Source: Ruminococcus sp. (GTDB taxonomy: Bacteria; Bacillota; Clostridia; Oscillospirales; Acutalibacteraceae). From it: a stretch of 64,000 bases of DNA. The DNA lies in NCBI GenBank assembly GCA_017410265.1, contig JAFQRC010000003.1, positions 124,001-188,000 of the forward strand. The letters run 5' to 3'. A model generated the notes under the pieces. That model saw nothing but the letters and a program-made list of their open reading frames with translations. It ran no database searches and was not told the origin of the DNA. The translations under genes were made by a program, and so were the position numbers. Shown here in pieces: positions 18,072-26,681 of this stretch (position 1 is its first letter; every line of letters starts with the position of its first letter).

Positions 18072-19245
18072 TATAATTCTCCTTAAGAATTTTATCGATT
18101 GCATTTACGCAGTAATCAATCTCGTCTTTTGTATTGAAATACGAGAAAGAAAAACGCACAGTACCGTCAGGGTAAGTACCCATAGACGAGTGTGCAAGTG
18201 GCGAACAATGAAGTCCGCAACGGGTCATAACGCCATAATCCCGCTCTAGTACAGAAGCGACAAAGGCGTTGTCAAGTGACTCAAAGCTGAGTGATACAAC
18301 AGCAGTTGTATCAATGTTTCCGTCTGCACAATGCACAATGATATCTTTGATGTCCTTTAACGACTCGACAAAATGCCTGCGCAACAAAAGTTCTTTCTCT
18401 CTGATATTATTGACACCAATTTCCTTAATAAACCGTAGCGAATGGTTAAGCGACACTATTCCACACAGATTGAGCGTTCCACTCTCAAATTTATCGGGTA
18501 AGGTATCAGGTTGAGCGTAAAAATGTGAGACACTTCCCGTGCCACCTGTGACAGTTGGTTCAAGCACTTTAGAGAGGTTTTCAGAAATTGCAAATCCGCC
18601 TATTCCCTGCAAAGCAAGCAGTCCTTTATGTCCCGAAAAAGCGAGAAAGTCGATATTCGCTTTGCGCATAGAGATATCGACCACACCCGCGGTCTGGGCA
18701 GTGTCAACAGCAAAGAAAACACCGCGTTCTTTGCACAGCCTGCCGATACTCTCTATATCACTGATACATCCGAAAACATTTGACGCGTGATTTATGATAA
18801 CCGCTTTTGTGTCAGTTTTCATTACCTCTTTCACACTGTCAGCTGTTACAACCCCAAACTCATCACACTTTGCGATATCAAAAGTGATACCTCTCTCCTT
18901 TTGCAAAGCGTAAAGTGTTCTCATCACTGCGTGGTGCTCGAGAGCTCCTGCTACTATATGGTCACCATCTTCTAAAATTCCGCGCAAAAACATATTGATT
19001 GACGCTGTGACTCCTGATGTAAATATAATTCTTTTGCAGAATTTAACAGGATTGTCATCACAATCAAAAAGCTCAGCAAGCCTTGCTCTGGTGTCAAGAA
19101 CAGTATCCCCCACCGAGGTCGAAAGCTCATACACACCGCGGTTGATGTTCACGCAGTTGTTCTCTATGAAATTTGAAACTGTTTTGGACAAATCGGGTGC
19201 TTTTGGAAACGAAGTCGCCGCGTTGTCAAAGTAAATTTTTTTCAT
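18064..19245 (-). CDS. Class V aminotransferase / cysteine desulfurase-like protein of selenium clusters (EF2568 type)
   Basis: 393 residues, PLP-dependent. MKKIYFDNAATSFPK start, EHHAVMR motif, FSGHKG holding the PLP lysine near residue 204, and the active-site loop TRCGLHCSPLAH near 345, whose Cys is the persulfide/perselenide site. The GLHCSPLAH form is that of the TIGR01977 group, which travels with selD, yqeB and yqeC rather than with iron-sulfur assembly genes. It probably delivers selenium or sulfur to the molybdenum hydroxylase cofactor, or sulfur to MnmA encoded next to it. 28 bases separate it from selD. Confidence 0.88.
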   Translation of the reverse strand: MKKIYFDNAATSFPKAPDLSKTVSNFIENNCVNINRGVYELSTSVGDTVLDTRARLAELFDCDDNPVKFCKRIIFTSGVTASINMFLRGILEDGDHIVAGALEHHAVMRTLYALQKERGITFDIAKCDEFGVVTADSVKEVMKTDTKAVIINHASNVFGCISDIESIGRLCKERGVFFAVDTAQTAGVVDISMRKANIDFLAFSGHKGLLALQGIGGFAISENLSKVLEPTVTGGTGSVSHFYAQPDTLPDKFESGTLNLCGIVSLNHSLRFIKEIGVNNIREKELLLRRHFVESLKDIKDIIVHCADGNIDTTAVVSLSFESLDNAFVASVLERDYGVMTRCGLHCSPLAHSSMGTYPDGTVRFSFSYFNTKDEIDYCVNAIDKILKENYNA

Positions 19246-19273
19246 ATATTTCTCTATTAGAATTATTATATTT

Positions 19274-20314
19274 CTATAACAGAATTATTCTATCTTTTCC
19301 CTCGTACTCCTCAACCTCGCCGATTATAGACGGAGCAGGAGTACATTCTTTCAAATCAGCTAAAAGCTTTTCGGCATCTGCACTGCTGACAGAAATCAGC
19401 AGACCGCCCGATGTCTGAGGGTCGTAGAGTATATCCTGAATATGAAGCGGTACGCTACCTGCGTTCACAAAAGGCTCAGCGTAGGTTCGGTTGCGGTACA
19501 TTCCTTCAGGTAAAATTCCCATCTGCGCAAACTCATACGCCTCATCAATGACATTGATTTTATCGGTGTAGAGCTTAATCTGAGTATCAGAACCCTGAGC
19601 CATCTCAAGCGAGTGACCGATCATCGAAAAGCCTGTAACATCCGTGCACGCGTGGACATCGTATTTCACCATACAATCCCGAGCGGATTTATTGAGAAAA
19701 GTCATAGCCTCAACCGCTCTGTCGATACTTTCTTTAGACGCGATATCTGCTTTCTGAGCCGTGGTGATAATTCCGATACCAAGAGGCTTTGTGTAAATCA
19801 GCTTATCGCCAACCTTTGCACCGCTGTTAGTGTAAATCTTGTCAGGGTGAGCAAAGCCAGTAACACACAGGCCGTATTTCGGCTCGTCGTCGTAAATGCT
19901 GTGACCGCCTGAAATCACTGCCCCTGCTTCGAAAACTTTATCGTAACCGCCCTTTAAAATAGCGTGAACATCATCGTTACTCATAGACTTAGGCACACAC
20001 ATTATATTTAACGCAGTTTTCGGCTCGGCGCCCATAGCGTAGATATCTGAAAGTGCGTTAGTTGCGGCAATCTGTCCGAAAGTATACGGATCATCAGCAA
20101 TCGGTGGAAAAAAATCCACTGTCTGCACGATACACAAATCGTCGCTCACTTTATACACGCACGCATCGTCGCTTTTATCAAAACCGACAAGCAGGTTTTC
20201 GTCATAGTTTACTTTCAGATCACCGAGCAGTTGAGCAAGCACTCCAGCGCCCACCTTTGCGCCACAGCCTGAGCATTTTGAAAGCTTTGTTAATTTTACA
20301 TTATCATTTGACAT
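19274..20314 (-). CDS. selD: Selenide, water dikinase SelD
   Basis: 346 residues. CSGCGAK at 14-20 supplies the catalytic Cys17 and Lys20 in the same positions as in E. coli, so this is the cysteine form, not a selenoprotein. It continues with VDFFPPIADDPYTFGQIAATNALSD (in shorter form VDFFPP and QIAATNALSD) and ends with DPQTSGGLL. It makes selenophosphate from selenide and ATP. No selA, selB or tRNA-Sec is in the window; its neighbours yqeB, yqeC and xanthine dehydrogenases indicate a role in the selenium cofactor of molybdenum hydroxylases. Two bases separate it from yqeB. Confidence 0.95.
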   Translation of the reverse strand: MSNDNVKLTKLSKCSGCGAKVGAGVLAQLLGDLKVNYDENLLVGFDKSDDACVYKVSDDLCIVQTVDFFPPIADDPYTFGQIAATNALSDIYAMGAEPKTALNIMCVPKSMSNDDVHAILKGGYDKVFEAGAVISGGHSIYDDEPKYGLCVTGFAHPDKIYTNSGAKVGDKLIYTKPLGIGIITTAQKADIASKESIDRAVEAMTFLNKSARDCMVKYDVHACTDVTGFSMIGHSLEMAQGSDTQIKLYTDKINVIDEAYEFAQMGILPEGMYRNRTYAEPFVNAGSVPLHIQDILYDPQTSGGLLISVSSADAEKLLADLKECTPAPSIIGEVEEYEGKDRIILL

Positions 20315-20316
20315 AA

Positions 20317-21105
20317 TCAGTATCCTTTATATAGAGCTAAGCACGCTTCGAGCACTCCACCACCGACAGCGAGTGCTTTGTCAGACACACTGTAGCAGTG
20401 CTCTTTTTCGCATCTTGGGTCGATATCTCCCGACTTCATATTGGTCGAAACCATAGTGCCTTTCGGTAAAATTCCGCGAAGTATGCCTGTGAGCTCGCTG
20501 ACAATCGGAGTGCTGTCAACACAGGCGACCACCTCGCCTTTTTCGACCTTGTCGCCGATTTCGTAAATCGGGTTGAACACACCGTATTCAGGCGAGCGGA
20601 TAATACGGTCGGTTGTATGACCATCGATGTCACCGGGAATTCCTGTGTTTTCGATAGCTCTGCCTTCATAGTACACACGGCCTAAGTAATGTCCGCGCTT
20701 TGTTTCAACCACAGCGTGACAATCCTCGCCCGCTGTAAATCCGGGTCCGACTCCGACTACAACAGGAGCATCATCAATTTCAGTCCCTAAGTTTTTCTTA
20801 GCTAAAATCGCGTCGATCACAAAATCCGGCTTGAGCTCTTTTACACAGTTTGCCTTCTCATCAACAATCACAGCGATATCCCCGCTCTCAAGAATATCTT
20901 TGATATCATCGGTATCTGATGCTAAAACTGCTTTGATATCTTCGACAACAGCTTCCTTATTATATACAGCTTCTGAAAAGCAAACTGTTCTTCTGATAGC
21001 GGTCGGAGCGTCGATTTCTGTCATAACAACGCCAAATTTAGCTCTATGTAGTCGCACGGCTATTCCCGTGGCAATATCTCCCGCGCCTTTAATTACTGCT
21101 AACAT
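20317..21105 (-). CDS. yqeB: Selenium-dependent molybdenum cofactor protein YqeB
   Basis: 262 residues. N-terminal Rossmann-like start IKGAGDIATGIAVRLHRA, then a barrel-sandwich (biotinyl-like) half with GDKVEKGEVVACVDSTPI. This is the EF2563/YqeB family that co-occurs with selD and selenium-dependent hydroxylases; its reaction is not established, though a role in selenium insertion into the molybdenum cofactor is expected. ATG 21105 has AAAGGAG 7 bases upstream, and the start overlaps the end of yqeC by 17 bases. Confidence 0.9.
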   Translation of the reverse strand: MLAVIKGAGDIATGIAVRLHRAKFGVVMTEIDAPTAIRRTVCFSEAVYNKEAVVEDIKAVLASDTDDIKDILESGDIAVIVDEKANCVKELKPDFVIDAILAKKNLGTEIDDAPVVVGVGPGFTAGEDCHAVVETKRGHYLGRVYYEGRAIENTGIPGDIDGHTTDRIIRSPEYGVFNPIYEIGDKVEKGEVVACVDSTPIVSELTGILRGILPKGTMVSTNMKSGDIDPRCEKEHCYSVSDKALAVGGGVLEACLALYKGY

Positions 21106-21775
21106 ACCATTCTCCTTTGAGTAATGATGAAATTACACATTCTGTATTTATCTTTTCGCTGATTTGTTCAGCGGTTATTCGTAAGTTATCTGAATCGCAT
21201 TTGTTGATAACCACCTTATCGTGGAGGTTTTCAAGGTTTATAAGCTTTGCTACTAAAAGTGGTGTTACAATAGAATCAACACCACAGGACAAAAGCTCTG
21301 CCGCTCTTTCACTTCTGTGAGTAGTTTCTTTCAGGCTCTTCCCCACAGCGTCAACTCCGACGACAAGTATCGTCTGATAAGTACATTCAGGAATAACAGG
21401 CTCAAAAGGCAAATGAGCCTTAAGTGGCAGGTGCTTTGAGCCGTCTGCTTCAACTAACACATAGTCGCAAAAAGAGCTAAGTTCATCTATAGATACATCA
21501 GGCGCTTTGAGCTTTTCTCCACTAAACTCAGAGCCCAGAACTATACATCTGTGTAATGCTAATTGCTCACCTATGTATGACAGGTTGTCTTTATCTGCAC
21601 TTGTCAGCACATTGCAAAAAACTTCGCTTTTCATAATATGGGTAGTGGTGGTTATAACTACCGTGCCTTTTGTGCTCAGCTCTTTTGCTAAAATGTGCAA
21701 AAGTGTGGTTTTTCCACCGCCACCGATAACGGCAGTTATTCCTTTTTCAATTTTCAGAAAATTTGATATAAGCAT
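21089..21775 (-). CDS. yqeC: Selenium-dependent hydroxylase accessory protein YqeC
   Basis: About 228 residues. P-loop AVIGGGGKTTLLH close to the N terminus, TTTTHIMKSE, VLVEADGSKHLPLKAH and VINKCDS, the layout of the TIGR03172 NTPase found only with selenium-dependent molybdenum hydroxylases. Start uncertain: I took ATG 21775 because it gives the normal family N terminus; an upstream ATG at 21838 would add 21 odd residues and lies inside a hairpin. Neither has a convincing ribosome binding site, so translation may be coupled to the regulator gene upstream. Confidence 0.88.
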   Translation of the reverse strand: MLISNFLKIEKGITAVIGGGGKTTLLHILAKELSTKGTVVITTTTHIMKSEVFCNVLTSADKDNLSYIGEQLALHRCIVLGSEFSGEKLKAPDVSIDELSSFCDYVLVEADGSKHLPLKAHLPFEPVIPECTYQTILVVGVDAVGKSLKETTHRSERAAELLSCGVDSIVTPLLVAKLINLENLHDKVVINKCDSDNLRITAEQISEKINTECVISSLLKGEWYVSSN

Positions 21776-21809
21776 AGCGGTTAAACAAAAACATATCAAT
21801 TTCAAACAA

Positions 21810-21839
21810 TATGCCAATGTACAAAAGTACACTGACATA
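21810..21839 (-). promoter_or_regulatory. Imperfect hairpin ahead of yqeC
   Basis: Two 13-base arms (11 of 13 pair) around a 4-base loop lie between the ModE-like gene and yqeC. It could be an operator, a weak attenuator or an RNA processing site. There is no T-run after it, so a full terminator is unlikely. Confidence 0.45.
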
Positions 21840-21851
21840 CTGAAATTATAA

Positions 21852-22232
21852 TTATTTTTCTATAACAGAATTATCTATCCATGAGAAATACTCATTGAAT
21901 TTATCTTCGGTATATAAGAAAAGCTCTTTTTCGCACTCACGGAAAGCGATAAGCATCTTCTCTCCGCTCTCAGTTAAGGTGGCTCCGCCACCATCTGCTC
22001 CGCCTGTTTTTGAGTTGAGCAGAGAAAAGCCGAGATTTTTCTCAGCACGGCGAATGATAGTCCACGCCTTTGAGTACGACATATCAATTTCAAAGGCGGC
22101 TTTTCTCATAGAATTATTCTCTTTGATTTTTTCGAGCAACAGCGCCACCCCGGGTCCGAAGCACTTTTCATCAGTAAAAAACTGAAGCGTGACCTTCGGG
22201 TGAAGCTGGATTTTATCATTTAGCTTTTTCAT
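21852..22232 (-). CDS. ModE-type winged-helix regulator without molybdate-binding domain
   Basis: 126 residues, essentially only the LysR/ModE-like DNA-binding domain: FGPGVALLLEKIKENNSMRKAA, then MSYSKAWTIIRRAEKNLGFSLL and TGGADGGGATLTESGE, matching the ModE N-terminal pattern. The MOP domains that bind molybdate in E. coli ModE are missing, so sensing, if any, must differ. ATG 22232 overlaps the TGA of the preceding gene. Its place inside the xanthine dehydrogenase/selenium operon suggests it controls that operon or the divergent mocA promoter. Confidence 0.85.
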   Translation of the reverse strand: MKKLNDKIQLHPKVTLQFFTDEKCFGPGVALLLEKIKENNSMRKAAFEIDMSYSKAWTIIRRAEKNLGFSLLNSKTGGADGGGATLTESGEKMLIAFRECEKELFLYTEDKFNEYFSWIDNSVIEK

Positions 22233-22720
22233 CACTGTATTTTCCCGAGTCTTTTATCTAGAGTTTTTCTGACAGCTCGAAGAATATTTTCGTAACCCGT
22301 GCATCGGCAAAGGTGACCTGAAAGTAGCTTTCTGAGCTCATCGTCAGTGTAATCTCTGCCGCTCTCTAAGATTTCCACAGCGGACATAATGACACCCGGA
22401 GTGCAGAAACCACACTGCACTGCAGCCTCGTCGATAAACGCCTGCTGAATATCTGAGAGCTCACCGTCAGGTGACATAAGTCCCTCTAAGGTGCGGATAT
22501 TTTTTCCCTCTGCCCAGACAGCAAGGTAGATACACGAATTGAAGCACTCGCCGTCAATGAGCACATTACACGCTCCGCACTCTCCTACCTCACAACCTTT
22601 TTTCACGGAAGTGAGGCGGTAGTCGTTTCTTAGCATATCGGTGAGAGACGCTCTAACATCGACCATTTTTTCAACCTCTTTACCGTTGATGGTACATTTA
22701 ACAAGTTTATACTGTGCCAT
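22232..22720 (-). CDS. xdhC: Xanthine dehydrogenase iron-sulfur subunit (2x[2Fe-2S])
   Basis: 162 residues. Plant-type ferredoxin domain with KGCEVGECGACNVLIDGECFNSC (key cysteines at about 43, 48, 51, 63) and the helical second domain with VQCGFCTPG and HLCRCTGYENI. All eight cluster cysteines are present. It passes electrons from the molybdenum subunit to FAD. The stop overlaps the regulator start; its own start ATG overlaps the last base of the FAD subunit gene, so the three subunits are translationally coupled. Confidence 0.93.
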   Translation of the reverse strand: MAQYKLVKCTINGKEVEKMVDVRASLTDMLRNDYRLTSVKKGCEVGECGACNVLIDGECFNSCIYLAVWAEGKNIRTLEGLMSPDGELSDIQQAFIDEAAVQCGFCTPGVIMSAVEILESGRDYTDDELRKLLSGHLCRCTGYENILRAVRKTLDKRLGKIQ

Positions 22721-23601
22721 TATATCTCACCTCCTGCAAGGGTGATGCACTCAGTAATTGCTCTTTGAGCAAGCTCAGTTGCTAAATGCTGACGAAAAGC
22801 TTTCGATGCTCGCCAGCTGTCACGTGGATTGATGTCGCCCATCACCTGCAAAGAAAACTCTTTGATGTTTTCTTTAGTAACAGCTTTTCCTTTTATAAAT
22901 TCTTCAGCTGTTTTTGCTCTCATCGGGATAGGTCCCGCTACACCATAGGCAATGCGGACATCAAGGAAAGTTTTCTTATCTTCAGACAACTTTACATTAA
23001 CAGAACAGCCTGTTGTCGTGATATCAAGAGCTTCACGCATAGCGTACTTAATATAGTGTCCGTGATAGCCAATATATTTCTCTTTTGGAATAATAATTGC
23101 GGTCTGAATTTCATCAGGGTGAATATCAACGGTGCCCGCTTTGATATAAAAATCAGAAATCGGTATTATTCGTTTTCCATCTTTGCCTGTAAGCTCAACC
23201 AAGGCATCAAGCGCAAACAGTGTTGACGCTGAATCAGCAGAGGTCACGCCGTTGCAGGTATTACCGCCGATAGTGCCGATATTTCTTATCTGAGGTGAGC
23301 CGACCATATCGACAGCTTCGCCAAGTACATTGATATATTTCTGTATAATTTCGTTCTTGGTAATATGAGAAAAGCTAGTCAGCGAGCCGATGCGGATAGC
23401 TCCATTTTCATCAAGCGAAACTCCGCGTATTTCATCGAGCATATATATGCTGATGAGCTCTTTGCCGGCACGCTTGCCCTCTCTGATTTGAACCAGCACA
23501 TCGCTACCGCCGGCGAGAATCTGAGCGTCAGGGTGAGCTATACGCAGATTTATTGCATCTTCTACGCTTTTTGCTTCGTACAAAGCTTTGATGTCATACA
23601 T
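22720..23601 (-). CDS. xdhB: Xanthine dehydrogenase FAD-binding subunit
   Basis: 293 residues of the FAD_binding_5 plus CO-dehydrogenase flavoprotein C-terminal type. AGGSDVLVQIREGK near residue 30 and IGTIGGNTCNGVTSADSA near 108 bind FAD and its pyrophosphate. Functions with the subunits on either side in passing electrons from purine oxidation to NAD or another acceptor. 12 bases separate it from the molybdenum subunit gene upstream. Confidence 0.93.
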   Translation of the reverse strand: MYDIKALYEAKSVEDAINLRIAHPDAQILAGGSDVLVQIREGKRAGKELISIYMLDEIRGVSLDENGAIRIGSLTSFSHITKNEIIQKYINVLGEAVDMVGSPQIRNIGTIGGNTCNGVTSADSASTLFALDALVELTGKDGKRIIPISDFYIKAGTVDIHPDEIQTAIIIPKEKYIGYHGHYIKYAMREALDITTTGCSVNVKLSEDKKTFLDVRIAYGVAGPIPMRAKTAEEFIKGKAVTKENIKEFSLQVMGDINPRDSWRASKAFRQHLATELAQRAITECITLAGGEI

Positions 23602-23613
23602 AATCTCGCCTCC

Positions 23614-25896
23614 TTATAGTAGTCCATGATTTTTAAATTCTTCAAACAACACATGCGGTGTCATTGGAATTCTGTTTATAGCAACACCTGTCGCATTTAA
23701 TACCGCATTACGGATAGCCGGAGCAACAGGACAGGTAGGTGGCTCTCCGAGTGCCTTTGTGCCAAATGCAGAAGTTGGCTCTGCGTTTTCAACGAACTGA
23801 GCCTCAAGATGAGGGTGGTCCATAAAGGTCGAAAGCTTATAGTCAAGTAGGTTATTATTAAGCGTTCTGCCAGTTTTAGCATCAAAAATTTCCTGCTCAG
23901 AAAGTGCGTAGCCGATACCCATCGACATACCCCCGTGCACCTGAGCCTCGGCGAGCGCCGGGTTAATAAGAGTACCGCAGTCGTGGACATTTATTATGTC
24001 GAGGATTTTCACCTTGCACGCACGGATATCAACCTCTACATCAGCGAAACAGCATCCGAAAGAATAAGCGTTAGACTTAATCTGGAAGGTTGTTTCTGCT
24101 GTGATGTGACGGCTGTCTTCAAGAGAGTAAAGTGCAGTGACAGCTAAATCAGCGACAGTCATAACTGTGCTGTTGTCAGCCTTTTTGATGATGATATTAT
24201 CAACTATGTCAAGCTCTTCACAGGAAACTCCACTGAGCTTTTGAGCATAGTCTAAGATTCTTTGTTTTAAAAGTTCGCCAGTCTGCTTTATAGTCAGGCC
24301 GCCGACATATGTCTGGCGGGAAGCGTAGGCACCCGTACCAAACGGTGTGATGTCGGTATCCTGACAGGAAACGACATTGACCTTATCAAGTGTCAAGCCG
24401 ACAGCGTCAGCCGCCATCTGTGCAAACGCGGTGTCGGCTCCCTGGCCGATTTCTGTTTCACCGAGCTGAATCTGAATTGAGCCATCCTGATTGAGCACCA
24501 TACGGCTTGACGATGACTCAAGACTTATTGGCCACACCGCTGTGTTATACCAGAACACAGCCATACCGATACCTTTGCGGATATCACCGCTCTGGTTTTT
24601 ATATTCCTTCAGTTTTCTGTCATAGTCGATGTATTTCTTGCCCTTTTCGATACACTGATTGAAAGAATCAAAGTAGTTAACATTCTTAGAAAAATCATCA
24701 GTATATCCGACAGGCATGAGGTTTTTCTCTCTTATTTCGAGTGGAGTCATTCCTAAAGCTTTTGCGATATCGTCAATCTGGCTTTCCACAGCAAACATAG
24801 CCTGAGGAATACCGTAACCACGCATCGCTCCTGCGACAGGGCGGTTAGTAAACACTGTGTAGCATTCAGCCTCAACATTTTCGCATGGATAAAGCTGTTT
24901 AAAGCAACCCATACCCTTAGCACCTACTGAATGTCCGTGAGAAGCGTAGGCTCCCTGATTCGAAAAAGTTTCGAGCTTTCGTGCAACAAAAGTACCGTCA
25001 GGACGAGCGTAGGTTATAATGTGCGACCTGATAGCATGACGCACACGTTGACAAACAAAGGTTTCTTCTCTTGAGCTGTCGAGTTTCACGAGTCTTCCGC
25101 CGACAACGGTCGAAAGATAAGCGCAAAGCGGTTCGTACAGAACATCTTGTTTATTACCAAATCCACCACCGATATAAGGCTTAATAACTCTGATTTTGCC
25201 CCAATCAACGCCGAGAGCCTGACCGACAACTCGCCTTACGATATGAGGAATCTGGGTGGAAGTCACCACGGTGATTCTGCCGTTTTCTTCGCTTGCATAG
25301 CAAATATGGTTTTCAATATGACAGTGCTGAACAGTAGGTGTGTCATACCAGTTGTCAAATTTAATGAGACCTTCTTCTTTAATCGCTTCTTCGTAGTTTC
25401 CGACACTCTGTGAAGTGTGAGCCAAGATGTTATTAGGAAATCTTTCATGAAGCAAAGGTGCAGAATCACTCATTGCCTCCTGCACATCAAGCACAAAGGG
25501 ATATTCCTCGTACTCAACTTTGATGGCTTTTATCGCCTGAGCTGCGGCAACCTCATTTTCGGCGATTACAGCAGCTACATCATCACCATAGAAACGAACA
25601 ATATCAGTAAGCAGCAGTCTGTCTGCTACGTCCTGATGCGACTCATCAGTTGACCAAGGGTGACCTGCGGTCGGAAAGTAATTTTTAGGCACATCAAAGC
25701 AGGTGACGATCTTAATTACACCGTCGATTTTTTCTGCTTCAGTTGTATCGACAGAGAGCACCTTACCGTGAGCTATAGTAGAATGAAGCACCTTTGCGAC
25801 ATAAGCACTTCTGTCACAGAGGTCATCGGTGTATTTAGTTCTGCCCGTAACTTTATCAAAAGCGTCGACTCTTTTTACACTCTTTCCTACTACCAT
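23614..25896 (-). CDS. xdhA: Xanthine dehydrogenase molybdenum-binding subunit
   Basis: 760 residues. N-terminal a/b hammerhead (VGKSVKRVDAFDKVTGRTKYTDD) and the long molybdopterin domain with IGGGFGNKQD, AGAMRGYGIPQAMFAVE, GQGADTAFAQMAAD and the final ALGEPPTCPVAPAIRNAV, which holds the catalytic glutamate. It binds molybdopterin cytosine dinucleotide and hydroxylates purines or related heterocycles; specificity is not readable. First gene of a minus-strand run of nine genes extending to mnmA. A second, fused hydroxylase is encoded divergently. Confidence 0.93.
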   Translation of the reverse strand: MVVGKSVKRVDAFDKVTGRTKYTDDLCDRSAYVAKVLHSTIAHGKVLSVDTTEAEKIDGVIKIVTCFDVPKNYFPTAGHPWSTDESHQDVADRLLLTDIVRFYGDDVAAVIAENEVAAAQAIKAIKVEYEEYPFVLDVQEAMSDSAPLLHERFPNNILAHTSQSVGNYEEAIKEEGLIKFDNWYDTPTVQHCHIENHICYASEENGRITVVTSTQIPHIVRRVVGQALGVDWGKIRVIKPYIGGGFGNKQDVLYEPLCAYLSTVVGGRLVKLDSSREETFVCQRVRHAIRSHIITYARPDGTFVARKLETFSNQGAYASHGHSVGAKGMGCFKQLYPCENVEAECYTVFTNRPVAGAMRGYGIPQAMFAVESQIDDIAKALGMTPLEIREKNLMPVGYTDDFSKNVNYFDSFNQCIEKGKKYIDYDRKLKEYKNQSGDIRKGIGMAVFWYNTAVWPISLESSSSRMVLNQDGSIQIQLGETEIGQGADTAFAQMAADAVGLTLDKVNVVSCQDTDITPFGTGAYASRQTYVGGLTIKQTGELLKQRILDYAQKLSGVSCEELDIVDNIIIKKADNSTVMTVADLAVTALYSLEDSRHITAETTFQIKSNAYSFGCCFADVEVDIRACKVKILDIINVHDCGTLINPALAEAQVHGGMSMGIGYALSEQEIFDAKTGRTLNNNLLDYKLSTFMDHPHLEAQFVENAEPTSAFGTKALGEPPTCPVAPAIRNAVLNATGVAINRIPMTPHVLFEEFKNHGLL

Positions 25897-25947
25897 AAAT
25901 CCCGCCTCCTATATGTTAAAAGATACACTTCTACTTATACTTTAGTC

Positions 25948-25976
25948 ATTATAACATATATACTCACAGTTTTAAA
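25948..25976 (-). promoter_or_regulatory. Candidate promoter of the xdhA-to-mnmA operon
   Basis: On the minus strand a consensus TATAAT (25953-25948) has a poor -35 (TTTAAA, 25976-25971) 17 bases upstream. The weak -35 fits a regulated promoter. Confidence 0.5.
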
Positions 25977-26040
25977 GAGGTTTTTTATATATTTTCTTCT
26001 AAAAAACGGATAAAACTAACGCTATTGATTAGCTCTTTTA

Positions 26041-26070
26041 TTGACAACGCATAATATCATTTGATAAAAT
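26041..26070 (+). promoter_or_regulatory. Promoter of mocA and the fused xanthine dehydrogenase
   Basis: Perfect TTGACA (26041-26046), 18-base spacer, TAAAAT (26065-26070), 23 bases ahead of mocA. The 196-base gap to the divergent xdhA gene is AT-rich; I saw no clear riboswitch in it. Confidence 0.75.
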
Positions 26071-26092
26071 AAATTAATTAGGAAGTGTTTTT

Positions 26093-26680
26093 ATGAACAA
26101 AAAAATCGGATGTGTGCTGATGGCTGCGGGTAATGCAAAGCGATTCGGCGAAAACAAGCTCAGCCGAACACTAAATGGAGTCAGTCTTATCGACAGAGCT
26201 CTACAGTGCATTCCAAAAGAAAAACTTCATAAAACCGTTGTTGTTTCACAGTACGATGAGGTTATAGAAAAAGCGCAGAGTATGGGCTTTGATGCTCTCA
26301 AAAACGAGCACCCTGACTTTGGCATTAGTCACACGATAAAGCTGGGACTCGAGCAAACTTCTGACTGTGATGCGGTGATGTTTATGGTGTCTGACCAACC
26401 GCTTCTTAAAAAAGAAAGCGTTTCGAATATGATAGACTATTATCAGAAAAATGATGACTATATTGTGGGTATGAGCTACGACTGTGTCCGAGGTAATCCG
26501 TGCATTTTCCCAAAGTGCTATTTCAGCGAACTCAGAAAACTCAGAGAAGACCACGGCGGAAACACGGTTATCAGAAAACACGAAGATAAACTGAAGCTGT
26601 TTTCAGCTACCCACCCCGACGAACTGTCCGACATAGACACTAAAGAAGATTTAGAGAAACTAGAAAACACAGAGGTATAA
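26093..26680 (+). CDS. mocA: Molybdenum cofactor cytidylyltransferase MocA-like
   Basis: 195 residues of the MobA-like nucleotidyltransferase fold: VLMAAGNAKRFGENKL at the N terminus, FMVSDQPLLKKESV near 98, GNPCIFPKCYF and the C-terminal DIDTKEDLE. It adds CMP to molybdopterin, giving the MCD form that xanthine dehydrogenase-family enzymes use. One base separates its stop from the ATG of the fused dehydrogenase, so the two are made together, cofactor maker and user. Confidence 0.9.
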   Translation: MNKKIGCVLMAAGNAKRFGENKLSRTLNGVSLIDRALQCIPKEKLHKTVVVSQYDEVIEKAQSMGFDALKNEHPDFGISHTIKLGLEQTSDCDAVMFMVSDQPLLKKESVSNMIDYYQKNDDYIVGMSYDCVRGNPCIFPKCYFSELRKLREDHGGNTVIRKHEDKLKLFSATHPDELSDIDTKEDLEKLENTEV

Positions 26681-26681
26681 A

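Noticed and set aside
25897..26092. Molybdenum cofactor riboswitch between xdhA and mocA
   Set aside because: I looked for a conserved multi-helix aptamer and saw only promoters and AT-rich sequence.
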